DNA from: Argopecten irradians
Taxonomy: Eukaryota; Mollusca; Bivalvia; Pectinida; Pectinidae
NCBI RefSeq assembly: GCF_041381155.1
Contig: NC_091142.1
Coordinates: 35,699,604-35,763,603 of the forward strand
Direction of reading: 5' to 3'
DNA: 64,000 bases
Shown: piece after piece, positions 38,601 to 50,400 of the stretch
How the letters are laid out: every line of letters starts with the position of its first letter
Numbering within the stretch: the stretch's first letter is position 1
Program-made: the position numbers and the translations under genes
Notes under the pieces: generated by a model
Databases searched by the model: none
What the model was told of the DNA's origin: nothing
What the model saw: only the letters and a program-made list of their open reading frames with translations

Positions 38601-41600
38601 TCAACTTTTATGTTAATGACATCATCACTGCATCAACTTTTATGTTAATGACATCATCACTGCATCAACTTTTATATTAATGAAATGATCACTGCATTAA
38701 CTTTTATGTTAATGACATCATCACTGCATTAACTTTTATGTTAATGACATCATCACTGCATTAACATTTATGTTAATGACATCATCACTGCATTAACTTT
38801 TATGTTAATGACATCATCACTGCATCAACTTTTATGTTAATGACATCATCACTGCATCAACTTTTATGTTAATGACATCATCACTGCATCAACTTTTATG
38901 TTAATGACATCATCACTGCATTAACTTTTATGTTAATGACATCATCACTGCATTAACTTTTTATGTTAATGACATCATCACTGCATTAACTTTTATGTTA
39001 ATGACGTCATCACTGCATCAACTTTTATGTTAATGACATCATCAATGCATTAACTTTATGTTAATGACATCATCACTGCATTAACTTTTATGTTAATGAC
39101 ATCATCACTGCATTAACTTTTATGCTAATGACGTCATCACTGCATTAACTTTTATGTTAATGACATCATCACTGCATCAACTTTTATGTTAATGACATGA
39201 TCACTGCATTAACTTTTATGTTAATGACATCATCACTGCATCAACTTTTATGTTAATGACATCATCACTGCATCAACTTTTATATTAATGAAATGATCAC
39301 TGCATTAACTTTTATGTTAATGACATCATCACTGCATTAACTTTTATGTTAATGACATCATCACTGCATCAACTTTTATGTTAATGACATCATCACTGCA
39401 TTAACATTTATGTTAATGACATCATCAATGCATCAACTTTTATGTTAATGACGTCATCACTGCATTAACTTTTATGTTAATGACATCATCACTGCATCAA
39501 CTTTTATGTTAATGACATCATCAATGCATTAACCTGTTCCAACTATTTCAAAATATCACACAGCAGTATTCTGTAAAATATTAGTGACTATAATTTTTGA
39601 TGTGTGCACAGAGAGGTTTGAACTCTGTGTAATATTGATATCATGTATATATTTCCAACCAATCTTTATAAAATATGATATATATATAATACCCTGTATT
39701 GACTCACATATTTAGATAGGCATGCAAACATATCTATGCTTGTAAAACTTTTTGTTACTACATCGTAAACGGAAGAACCAAGAGTTATTATCAATAGCAA
39801 TTTTATCATCAATAGCAAATTATCTAGTTCCAGTTATTTAGAAATATTTCAAGCAACCATTAGAACAAGTGCAATTCTCTCAAGCACTAAAGCTTCACTG
39901 TAATTTTGGTTTTTGGTGCAGTCCTAACATTTGAAATATGACTGCTGAAATAACCAATATATGGTCATTAAATGATCAGACTTTACTCTAACAAAATCAA
40001 TCTATGGTTTATGTGTAACAGATCAATGGCAAGAATGCTTTTAATGAAAAGAATCACATAAAAACTATCAAGGATACTTGGGTGCTTCCCAGCTGTCCGT
40101 GAGGGAAGGATTACCAGACACCAGCGGCCATCCCAGGGAGTCAATCACAAAATCTCTATGGAACTGGCTACTTCCAATGATCTGTAATCAACAGAATTAA
40201 TCACATAAATAATGGCAATATCAAACAAAATAATATCAGGGTTTGTGCTGTGTGTTCTATAAATAAGGTCCTTCTCAGATAAAATCAGAGATGTCATTGA
40301 TATAATTTTTTGTATGGTTATATCAAAAGGAAAATATTGATGTATCGATATATATATTGAAAATGGTAGTGTTGAGAAAAAGATCCACCATCGCATCTAA
40401 CTGAAAACTTGTTAAATCTGAAACAGTGCTTTTGTGTACTATATTACCAGTTTGTAAACAAAATCTATTTCCGAGGAATTTTATATGTGTGGTAATTGTG
40501 AATTATTCATAGAGTTTAAATGATCTGGCACCTTGCAAAATATATAGTATTGCTTGTAATAGGCAGGTCATCAAGTACATTTTTGGTCATTGTGCCAATT
40601 TCGGAAAATATGATTCTATATTGTATTGGATGAAAAGAATCATTAAATTAATGGCATGGGCTTTGAGATTCGATTCTATGTTTAAAAAGAATATGGAAAC
40701 AACGTAAACATCCTGAATATGAAACAGTTAATTCTGTCACAGAATGAAAACTTTCCAAAGATGTCTCCATTTGAAAAATTCAATAACAAGTTTTGACTAA
40801 TAACAGAGTACGCTATAAAATAGTTTTGTTTAAGGAATATGATGTATTGGTAGGTCATATGCATATGATTATGACAATAAAAATTGTTTCCAAACTTTGT
40901 CAAAATTCATTATGAACAATTATAATTGCAAAGTTGAACAATAGAAATAAAAAGTTGTTTTTGTTAACAAAACAGATTAACATTCAATCCTTCATACATA
41001 TTACAACCCAGACAAATTAATTTGTTTCACTAATTAACACCCAGGTTTTAAATAAAAATATAATTTGTTTCACTAATTAGCATCCAGGTTTTAAATAAAA
41101 ACATGAGAAATTTCTTTCATACCGCATGTGATGCCCACATTTTTGTGTTTCGTTGTTTACCACTCAGCTTGCTGTTCAAGTCTAAGCAAGTTAGATTTGA
41201 GCTCTGAAACAAACAGAACATTATCACAGTTTGATTATACCCACATTTATTTACTTCATCTCTCAATGGCTAACTTTCTTCATCTAATATATAACTACAG
41301 TATTAAACAATTTTGTATAAACTAAGGATGTTCAAGAGATAATTAGAAATTCATGGGACCAGGCCTTCAAATTCACTATTGAAATTCATTGGACCAGACC
41401 TTCAATTCACTATTGAAATTCATTGGAACAGGCCTTCAAATTCATAATTGAAATTCATTGAAGTGATTGAACCAGGCCTTCAAATTTACTATCAACTACA
41501 ACATTCATTATCAAAGTGAATTTTACTATTTTGTTTAACAATTAACCAAGTTTGATTCCACATAAATACATAATGGGCAAAGTCCAACAAATTTTATTTA

Positions 41601-44268
41601 TTTCGAAATTCAATATTGAGATATTGTTAAAATTTGGCAGGACTTCATGATGTTAAAATCATCCAGAGTATTTTTGTACTGCAATGATATTATTTTTACA
41701 ATCCTGAAACCACTTTACTGTAAAATTCATTTTTTTTAATAAAAGACATGTGTGTCTTGAAAAGTGAATATTTCATAAACCTTATGGAGCACAAAATGGA
41801 ATATTTTTGGTGGATTAATCTTTTTTCTTAATATAACCTTTAGTGTTAGTTCTGGCAGGCTTTCTCTTCTGCTTTGCTCTTCTCTGTTGATCAGGTGCAT
41901 GATGTACTGTTCTATAGAAGTACGATACTTTCTGTAATAATCAGGAATAAGTCAATTCAGTTCAAATGATTCATATGCTTAATACATCATGTACAAATAA
42001 CTCTTGCAAAGAAAATTCATAACTCTTTAGATTTCTCAAAATTTAACTAAATTATACTCTTTTTTCACGTGAAGAGGCAAATAATGTTTTATATCAAATC
42101 TATTGGATATGTTTATGATCAAAAGATGATGTAAACAGTGTGAGACTGACATACCTTGAAAAGTCATTGTTTTGGTAAATAATCTGACAAGCAGGACTTT
42201 TGTTGTCTGCAGTAAATCTGTAACAAAAATGGCATCAAAAAATTTAGAATGATGTAGAAAAGAGCTAAAATGCATATGTCGAATTGTAATGCATATGTAT
42301 GCGTTGTATGCACTGGTTTTCATAATCTTTGTATTTCTGAATGGGGAAATTAAAATTCTGTAATTTTTTTCAACTGAAATCAGGATAATTCAGAGATTTT
42401 TTTTTATTTGGAAAAGTATACATGAAATTACAGTAAACTTTCTTAAAGAAAAACCCAAAAAATGTCACTGGCATACAACGTTTAACACTGTATCATAATT
42501 CTGTGTGTTTATTTCATACACTTACTCTTTATAGTCTTAATCAATTAGGGTTGTTTTAATGGAATGAAATGAAAGAAATTTCTTTACAACTATTTTAGCT
42601 GTTGAATAACTTAATTACAGATCCAAGAAAACATGATATGCATCCTTACCTTGTGGAATCAATAATTCTTGCATATCTCTCAAACTTATTGCCTAAATAT
42701 CTTGTTAAAGAAACATAATTGATGTCCAAAACAAATATCAAAATTAAATGACAAACTAGGCAACGATAAGCATCATTTGAAGTCAAAGAGTATGCCATTG
42801 CAAAAAATGGTTCTCTAAAAAGTATTTCCTTATTAAATTAAATACTGTATTATAGTGTCACAGCTTAAAATTAAGAAACAAATTAATTTTTACAAATGAA
42901 AAACCCATACATAGCTTATAATTAACAGTCTGATCTACACTCCGACTATCTTAAAATTAAAGCAAAAGCTAAATAACTTCATCTGTGCCAAATGGCAATC
43001 AACAGCACACATGTCACATGATGTGTGTACTGATAATATAAGCAGTACCCAAATTGTCATTAAAATAGGTTGGGCACAACCCTGTATATGGGTAACAGTT
43101 TCCCATTTGAGTAATTATTAAGTTACCCAAACGAGGAATTCTGTGAAAGGTAAATCCATGAAGTTGTTTTAAAAATTGTTATCAAAAAAGGATGTGATTC
43201 TTTTTTATATGGCACAATAACTAACATAGTTAATCAAAATAGGACAAACTTCATTGTCTTTATTTTGGGAAAAGACATAAACTAAATCACCTCCATTGCT
43301 TACTAGTGTATGGGGCTAAAAATAGAAAACAGGTAAAACTCATTGAACTGTAGCGGGATTGGACTGGGTCGATTGTCAGTGACCAGGTAGCCCAGAGGTA
43401 GAGCATTTGGGATGTCTGGCCGATACATGCACGTGCGATATGTGTTCACCTGTCCTGTTACACAACCATAACAACATAATTTGATAGTTAATGCAGTAAT
43501 CAATCTACATGCACATCCCGAGTCCTGGACTCACAGAATTTTAAAAGGACCCATGAAATTTCTGGGAATGGGTATCTATAACACTGTGGGACCCATTGTT
43601 TTTACAAAAACCATTGAAAAGGACCCACGAAAAATAATCATAGATTGAACACTGTAATGCACAGAAACATATAGAAGCTTAGATCAGTTGTAAGGCACTC
43701 TAAAAAATATGATGCCGTTTGTTGGTAACAATTTTTAAAAACAAAATTATATGTTTTCATTTCACAGAATCCTGCATTTTGGTAACTAACTGATTACTCA
43801 AATGGGTTTGTTACTCAAATCAGAAACACATAACTACATCTCCTCAAATGGGTAACATAATGGCATAGGCCTTTAGTAAATTGAAATGAAGATGCATTTT
43901 TGCAGTTGTGATAGGATACGTTCGTGTGTCAACTTATGCTCGGTGCTTCTATCGAGAGATTGACTGTTCTTAGCATGATAACCTCCTCCATTGATAATAT
44001 CATTAATGTCAACTTGGTCACGAATCGATGATTTCTCGCGTGTCTCCTCATGATCAGCATCACCAACTTTGTTTTCATTTTCACTTTCATCGGAATCGTC
44101 ATCAGAAGATGATTCACTCTCTTCGGAATCACCCATGCGAAACAGAATTTTACTTTTGTCTTCTTCTCCTTCCTCATTGACCTTAAACAATATGAAGCTT
44201 CCTGACGACTCACGCTCTTTTTCGAATTCGTCAAAGAGAGAGGAATCGCCGAACATATCCTCCGCCAT
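28886..44268 (-). CDS. ZCCHC8: ZCCHC8, zinc knuckle scaffold of the NEXT complex (15 exons, 757 aa)
   Basis: Coding exons, 5' to 3': 43920-44268, 42650-42692, 42155-42217, 41838-41931, 41123-41203, 40078-40181, 38121-38192, 37560-37688, 37176-37244, 33234-33382, 32936-32998, 32548-32618, 31990-32067, 31046-31145, 28886-29694. They total 2274 nt, and every junction keeps frame with GT-AG ends. In the family, ZCCHC8 bridges the RNA-binding protein RBM7 and the helicase MTR4 to send nuclear RNAs to the exosome. Landmarks match human ZCCHC8 (707 aa): acidic start MAEDMFGDSSLFDEF; ACQIIYQNNDFSR; zinc knuckle; PSP domain with LGYPPGWL; YPGF; PPLPLDTPP; and C-terminal IPYENLPEATGTF, the MTR4-activating end. 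The ATG at 44268 has A at -3 and G at +4. Oddities: a one-residue-shorter zinc knuckle, and very repeat-rich introns 6 and 9. Confidence 0.93.
30150..30805. repeat. 155-bp tandem repeat in ZCCHC8 intron 14
   Basis: About 3.6 diverged units are marked by TTTCTGAGAAATAGCGGTAAC at 30291, 30446, 30599 and 30725 (spacings 155, 153, 126). Each holds an inverted pair around the Pro/Ala-like GGCTGCC; in the last unit it is perfect (CAAGATGGCTGCC/GGCAGCCATCTTG). The end carries GACGGACAACGGACCATGGG. Confidence 0.7.
31543..31860. mobile_element. MITE-like element in ZCCHC8 intron 13
   Basis: The left end (ACTGTAAATTGGGATATTTT) and the inverted right end (ACCGTAAATTTGGATATTTT) match. The core contains GGCGTTTGGCATGAAAGCGCC. 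A second copy with the same order lies at about 54255-54770, outside any coding exon. No ORF. Confidence 0.55.
33234..33382 (-). CDS. ZCCHC8: ZCCHC8 exon 10 (PSP domain)
   Basis: Encodes SEGLMDALGISS, then LPSYIYKMRVLGYPPGWLEE, then SSGLILFDG. This is the PSP (proline-rich in spliceosome-associated proteins) signature, with the near-invariant YPPGWL core. In SF3B2 and ZCCHC8 the region takes part in binding an RRM partner (SF3B4 and RBM7 respectively). The 5' third of this exon, including its acceptor, is repeated four times upstream in intron 9 (33451-33775). Confidence 0.93.
33383..33780 (-). repeat. Four ghost copies of the 5' part of ZCCHC8 exon 10
   Basis: The block holding the exon 10 acceptor (TTACAG|TGAAG) and its first codons is repeated in tandem up-gene. 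Acceptor-like junctions lie near 33500, 33555 and 33649, with a damaged one near 33767. The first two read SEGLMDALGIS before diverging (YHYLASYIYTR, stop). Flanking intron markers (AACAAAGGGGAGGTAATTA) are copied too. They are probably non-functional decoys. Confidence 0.75.
33793..37022 (+). repeat. Dispersed element with a 161-bp tandem array in ZCCHC8 intron 9
   Basis: It starts ACAAGAGGCCCATGGGCCT at 33793, then runs about 17-20 units of about 161 bp (from about 34300). The marker CCCCTAGGGGTCGGACCA occurs at 35641, 35803, 35964 and 36125. Each unit contains TTTTGGGGCCCCACCCC and GATGAAGGAGGAGTAGGAT. A block is duplicated at a distance of 778 bp (AGACATATCT at 34545 and 35323). No coding capacity. 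Confidence 0.85.
37560..37688 (-). CDS. ZCCHC8: ZCCHC8 exon 8 (CCHC zinc knuckle)
   Basis: Encodes QKQTCFNCCGEHMIADCPEP, then a basic stretch RIRKNRDKFR. The knuckle is C-x2-C-x3-H-x4-C. The family norm is C-x2-C-x4-H-x4-C, so one residue is missing before the His, while an extra Cys directly follows the second zinc Cys. Flanking sequence (CFNC, DCP.P, R.R) is conserved, so this is the right exon and not an alignment artefact. Confidence 0.9.
38236..39535. repeat. 32-bp minisatellite in ZCCHC8 intron 6 (about 40 units)
   Basis: The unit contains ATCATCACTGCATTAAC, then TTTTATGTTAATGAC. Five units carry TGACGTCA, the perfect cAMP-response-element palindrome, where most have TGACATCA. A 17-unit block is repeated at a distance of 543 bp: the rare variant ATCAATGCATTAACTTTATG occurs at 38498 and 39041, followed in both by TTATGCTAATGACGTCA. 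Confidence 0.95.
41349..41500. repeat. 35-bp tandem repeat in ZCCHC8 intron 4
   Basis: About 3.7 units begin ATTCATTGGACCAGGCCTTC at 41349, 41384, 41418 and 41453. Only point differences and one inserted segment. Confidence 0.8.
43068..43875. mobile_element. Fold-back element in ZCCHC8 intron 1
   Basis: The left arm (43068-43200) contains GGGTAACAGTTTCCCATTTGAG and GAATTCTGTGAAA. The right arm (43710-43870) carries the inverse (CTCAAATGGGT, TTTCACAGAATCC). Both arms also share AACAATTTTTAAAAACA or its complement. Related single arms occur in the neighbouring gene's intron 1 (44715-44860 and 47430-47485). A tRNA-like box A (TAGCCCAGAGGTAGAGC, about 43388) sits inside without a clear box B. 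Confidence 0.55.
43920..44268 (-). CDS. ZCCHC8: ZCCHC8 exon 1 (acidic N-terminus)
   Basis: Encodes 116 residues beginning MAEDMFGDSSLFDEF, parallel to the family's short FGD-LF start. A Ser/Asp/Glu-rich stretch follows (EESESSSDDDSDESENENK), then a short helix-prone end (EHKLTHER). The donor GAAC|GTATCC gives phase 1 and joins in frame to GC of exon 2. A TTG at 44289 would extend the frame by 7 residues, but the ATG at 44268 is the sensible start. Confidence 0.88.
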
Positions 44269-44494
44269 CTTCAAGCCGGATGTGGACAAAACGTTCTTCG
44301 GGGTAAAGAAAAATCACAAATTTCATTGGTTAATAATTATCAAAATAATATTTATTCCGAAGTAAAATGTTGTATATGACTCAGAATTATTTTGATATAT
44401 TTTTTGTGATTAATTTGTAGCAAAAAGTGCCATAATATGTCTATCATTTTTAATTTTATGACAACAGACTCGGAGTAAATCATGTTGTTTAAAT
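44269..44494. promoter_or_regulatory. Head-to-head (bidirectional) promoter interval
   Basis: Only 226 bp separate the ATG of ZCCHC8 (44268, -) from the ATG of the next gene (44495, +). There is no convincing TATA box. An inverted CCAAT box (CATTGGTTAA) lies near 44321. Both start codons lie in YY1-like motifs: AAGATGGCGGA on the ZCCHC8 side and AATATGGCGGA on the other. The two genes probably share this promoter. Confidence 0.6.
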
Positions 44495-47400
44495 ATGGCG
44501 GAAAAGAGACAGCAACCGTCTGCTACCGTCAAGTTATCGTCAATATGTCTTGGTGGCAGATCAATAAGGTTTCTCGTGCTTCGAGATAAGAAGTTCATCA
44601 AAGCCCCTGAAACACTTGAAGAGGTATTGATATGTACTTCTGTTGTACTTCATATCGTTATTCAAAGTATGGGATCCAAGAAACGTGTCGGTGTCATGGT
44701 CATATGGTGTGGCTTTATCAGGTTGGGCACAACCCTGCATATGGGTAACAGTTACCCATTTGAGTAACAGTTGCCTGTTTGAGTAATCAATGAGTTACCA
44801 TAATGAGGAATTTTCTGTAAGAAAAATGCATGAAGTTGTTTTAAACTTTTTTATAAAAAAAATGGTGTAATATAAGAGCGCAGCTAAGCTCTACTAACCA
44901 TAACATGTCGCATAAAGATTGTCCAAGCACTATTGAGAGTATTCCTCCTCTAAATATACTCCTATTTAAACGTTTTTTTTTGAGATTTTTCCTCCACTTA
45001 GACTTATTTATATTCGGACATTATGTCTGATAGATGTCATCTCGTCGGAATCCCTACTACGAGCCTTCTAAACTTTGGTTCTGAAAATCACGTCAGGTTG
45101 ACCTACCCTCGTTGTAAGGGTCTCTTACATGAAATAATCCAAACTGCAGTGGTTCCCCATACTAGCACACATCGCTAGTGGAGATATTTTTTCTCTCCAT
45201 ACTTCAATCCTTGTTGTATATACAGATGCTTAGAAAATTTGGCAATATGCCATATGTTATCAAACATACGTGTGGACTATGTCCGTCATCTTTGAGAAAA
45301 ACTCAGGTTTTGTGACTGTCACTCGTAGCTGATGGTTACTGCGTTGATCCTCTTTACACTTGCCGCTAACCGTTTTTTTTCTTTTCCTCGAACAAATAGC
45401 AAAGTCAAACGAAACATCAATGTAATGTTTATTAAATTTTACAAAAACGAAGCGAAGCTTACTAACCATAACATGTGTGTAAGCATAAAGATCCAATATA
45501 TCCCAGAACCCCTTGGACTTTGAAATCGTGTCCCGCGGGAAAAGTCTCGCGCCCCCATGCAGGCAGCCATGTTTTAATTCTCGTTATCAGCACGACGAGA
45601 TTTGAAATTTTTTCTAAAGACAAAATGTGTCACCAGGATACACTTTGAAATTACTGTAAGTAGTTTTAGATAACTACACAACGATAAGAACGATACAATA
45701 AATGTACTAGTCAAATAATATACTGTCTGTGTGTTGTCAAGCGCACCGTCAGCCGTGACCTCAGGACTTGGTGCCAAAGATGACGGCACATATTCCCGCG
45801 CTTTTTTGATACATGGCATGTTGCCAAGTTTTCCGCCTTACAGAGCAACAAGATGGAAAGAAAATTAAACTATTCCAGTTGAATGTGTCTTTCTGGCCTG
45901 TATATGATGACTGTCAATATATTGCTAGACACAAAACATCAATCTATACTAGTATTGAAGAATAGCATTTAATAAAAATCAATGATCGGACTACAAGTTT
46001 AAACAGTTTTAATCACGTTCTGAGGTTACAATCCTAACTATATTCACATTTTACATGTAGCTGCGCTCTTATGAGGCTTTGACTTAAATTCATATTAATA
46101 TTGACATGGCACCATTAACATGTTACTAACATAACATAGTACATTAATATGAATTTAAGGCAAAGCCTTTCTGATAGAGCAGCAGTTAATCCATTTGTTT
46201 GTTTTTTGGTTTTTCAAAACTGTTACTAAATAGAAATATGCCAGGTAAATAAAGGATTTCTAACGGCGAAAGAGTTATCTCCCCTGACCCATCAGTCTTA
46301 TCGATATTTACATGTGTTTTGTTCTAATTGCTTATTGTGTGCGCTAACTAACTGTACTGATAGAAACCATTTATATATTTATTAATTATTAGAATCATAG
46401 CTTTGCTGAATTATTGGCATTGAGTTTATAACAAGAAAAACAATATTTAACACAGGATACTTCTACTTTCACTTTCTGCAAAAATACGTAACTGTGGCTA
46501 CAAATTATATCTCAACGTCATTCTCCGTTGCCAGGCGGAAAATTCCGAAGCAACTGCTCACGTAGCTTTTAAGTTAAGATTCGGGACAAAATGTATTGTT
46601 AGATTCAGGTAAGAATAAATTGGAAGGTTTATCTTTCACTAATGTTTTCATTTTGAATTTTTCCAAGCGTTACTTGTTGTAATCACGCGAGAGTGTGATT
46701 TTGTAATCACGCGAGAGTATGACTTTGGATAATGTCTTGCATAATGCTGGATCTTGCGTTGACTTCCTGTTTCCGGTTTTTGAGAAAGTTTTCCAACTCT
46801 ACATATATTGGATTATTTACATAGAATAACGTTACCGAGACACCTCTATCACAAGAGTTCGCTTCACCGAAGGCCCGTTCGCTGCGCTCTCTATAACATC
46901 ATAACTATATATTGTCTACATTTTTCTATGAGATTAACAATGAAATATATTTCATTAACATGCACATAATATCAATAGTTAGAAAGAATTCGAAATAATC
47001 CCCATAGAATTGTTCAATATACTTCAATCTTGTTTTTATCAGATGCATAGAAAATTTGGCAATATGCCATATGTTATCAAACATACGCGTGGATCTATGC
47101 CGTCATCTTTGGCGTCAGGTTTTGTGACGTCACTGCTGATGGTGCGGTTGAGAGTTTACACAATATATTGGATCATTAAGTTTTTTGCGTTGTTCTTGTA
47201 TATGTGTAAATTAAAACTACTTACAGTAATTTTAAAGCATATCCCGATGACACATTTTGTATAAGACAGAAAATTTCAAATATCGTCGTGCTGATAACGA
47301 GAATTAAAACATGGCTGCCTTGCTGGATGGAGGCGCGAGACTTTTCCCACGGGATACGATTTCAAAGTCTAAGGGGTACTGGAATGTATTGGATTCTATG

Positions 47401-50400
47401 TGCTCAAACACGTGTTATGGTTAGTAATATATGCCGTTTGTTGATAACAATTTTTAAAAACAAAATTATATGTTTTCATTTCCTTCTTTTGCATCTTTCC
47501 TGGTGATAATCTTCCGTATCGGATGTATGTCTCTAGGTACCACATAAACCAGATCACACAATTTGCTAATGTAACAGGGCATGAGTAGTGTGCAGCCGGC
47601 CGGGCTGGAACCCCTCGAACCCAGACTTACTGGTCAGCCACTCTACTGATTGAGCTAAAGGGAAATTCCCCCTAGCGCAAAGCTAGAAGGCGACCATAAC
47701 ACTATGTACAATTAAAACCTTCTACACTACTCCCCCCTTTCAAACGTGTTTGCCCCTGAACACAAACCAACCCAGGTTATCTCTCCAACGAAGCCTTTCA
47801 ATCTCGTATAGCTTTCGCTTGATGGCACTGAATGTAACAGGCCAAGAGTAGTGTGCCGCCATTCGGGCTCGAACCCGCAACCCCAGACTTACTGATCCAC
47901 CGCTCTACTGATGACTGAGCTAAAGGGAAATTCTGCCTAGCGTTAAGCTAGAAGGCGACCTTATGTACAATAATTTAAAATCTGCTACACGAAAATACAA
48001 TGCTGAGAAGCGTGTTACATTAATACATTCAACACACATATATCACAAAAAAGCTCAAATTGGACGATACAAAGCTTATCTGCCATCACTAAATAAACAT
48101 GAAATCACAACAGTCCAAAATAATACTTACAAAATTCAACACTGACAAGTTGTCATCAGTCAAAACTCCTCAATATTGCCTTACATAGCTAGCCTCACCC
48201 TTCCATGTCAGTAGGGGGGACTATCACCTACAATTCTAACTTTTGCAATACTACATGTATTGCTTTAGGGGAAAAAACTATCCTTGATACTCCAGGGGTT
48301 CCGATCACTTATGATATCTACACCCCTGTACAGTACTATTTCATAGAAAAACTGGAGGTAACAGAACACAACAGGTAATTTAGTCCTTTGATGTACATCA
48401 AAAGAGCCGTATAACGGTACACTGTGGTTGACTGTGTGACTTTAAAAATGGGCTTCGTTCTACCTTTCAGATCTTTTCCCCTAAGCTGCCTTCAGTTTTA
48501 CTATGAGACAGTCCAGGGGTATAGAGATTTTAAGATATCGGAACCCCTGGAGTATCAGGGATGTGGTTCTAGATGAATTAAGACTTTATTAGTAATTACA
48601 CTGCCTTCCGTCATTGCCTTCCTTTTTCGTATAAAAAGAATGAGACTGATATACATGCCTGATATTGTTTGAGTGGGATTAGCATCTCCAGTGGTGATGA
48701 AATGTAATTCTTTGTAACATTCCCGCTGAAATGACGTCAACGGGGATTATCATCTTTTAAACTTGTTCCATCACCAATAGAAACAAACATTATCAGTTAT
48801 CACATGGTACATGAATTAATTCCATTAAGCAAATTAATGTTTTGTTTTCTTTGTACTTTCAGTCACAAGGAGTGCCACTGTTTCTGGCAAGCGATGTTTT
48901 ATGCCGCTGCTCACAAATGCAAAAAAATTTCACCAGGATCCATGCACGGTATTCCAAAGATGGGATGGCAACAAAACTGTTATTAAAAGGTTAGAGGTAT
49001 TCATATTTCATAACAATTGCATTGTCAATAAACAGACAAGAAACAATATATGTTCAATAAGAATTGCAATTCCTCATTTCCTATTAAGTCTCCAGTGTGA
49101 TAAACCATTGGCTCTAATGCCTGATCCTAATAACCATATGTATGCCAACTACACGGTAAAAGAGACCTATTTAAAACTTTTTAAAAGTCAAAGTGGTCTT
49201 AACTCCTTTTTAAATACATTATAGGCTGTAGAATATTTTATCTCAACATGTTCTGTATTTTTCACAGATTTCCGAGTGAATGGAGTGAGCCACAGCACAA
49301 CAGTCTGGTTCTATAACATCCGTGGAGTATTCCAAGTCATATTTGAATACCAAGAAAAATCGGTACAGAGAGATTGCCTGTCAAAACTCAAGGTGATCTA
49401 ATATATAATTATTTTCTTTACTTGGCACAAATATATAACTACAGGCTAGCTGCATTTTTGTATTGAAATTATCAGTTGCTAGGCATATTGCTGGTAAAAA
49501 TCTTTATTGTTATAAAATGAAATATAGGAATAAATGGTTATGAAAATAACCCATAGAGGGTGTACAGTGCAATATAATGTCAAAAGTCAAAGGTCAAAAA
49601 TGTCATTCTAACCAAGTTGGTGGTCTATGTACCTCACTTTGAACCATGGTTGATTTTATGAGGAGACTTATACATTTTTAGGTCACCTGAGATGAAGTCT
49701 CATGTGACCTATTCTAATCACCTTTTGTCGGTCGTCGTTGTGAATCAAAATTGTGAATTATACGGTCCCCAACCCCCAGGGAGCTGTGGGAGGGGCCAAA
49801 AGGGGCAAATAGGCTAAAACTTCAAAAATCTTCTATTAAATTCTGGAAATGGTAGAATCAAATACTCTTTATAGATGGAAAGGTTTTAAGGTGTTTTATG
49901 AAAATTGTGAATTATATGACCCTGGGGTCTCATGTTTCCCACTGGAAAGCGGGTCAAGTTTATTTTAGTTTATATATGAAAAACACATTTATGAACATAA
50001 TTGCTCAGTTTTCATAGCAAATGATTCAAACTTGATTAGAATTATTAGCCTTAGATATAGTATTTTAACATCCATATCAGTCCTCGCTAAGCCTCTGGGG
50101 GACTAGAGGGACGGAGCCATACAGGGTCAAAATTACTTAAAATTTCAAAAATTCTTCTGATTTCACAGGTTTGATGGAAGCAAATACTCTTCATAGATTA
50201 AAAAGTCAAATTTATGAAATCACTGACCGACTTCGATATTTAAAGGGCCAGTATATTAGTGTTTAATTATATGTCTTTGTTTCATTCTAAACGAACTCAG
50301 GTGAACGTTCAGGCCCATGGACCTCTTGTTCTTCATTCAGATGACATGTGTAACAGTGCTCCAGTTAAGATGCGTACCTGGCCTGGGTTAAATACCCATT

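Noticed and set aside
41165..41203. Coiled-coil reading ELKSNLLRLEQQAE in ZCCHC8 exon 5
   Set aside because: This is the wrong frame. The phase-0 frame links the flanking exons and gives WASHAIIGSSQFHRDF, matching the family.
43381..43450. tRNA gene or intact SINE
   Set aside because: A box A-like sequence is present, but no convincing box B follows.
45260..45819. Independent small genes in intron 1 of the 627-aa gene
   Set aside because: The frames lie in inverted and direct copies of a repeated segment inside a TIR element.
47570..47990. Functional tRNA genes
   Set aside because: Box A and B are present but the acceptor stem does not close, and two diverged copies share a non-tRNA tail, so they are SINEs.
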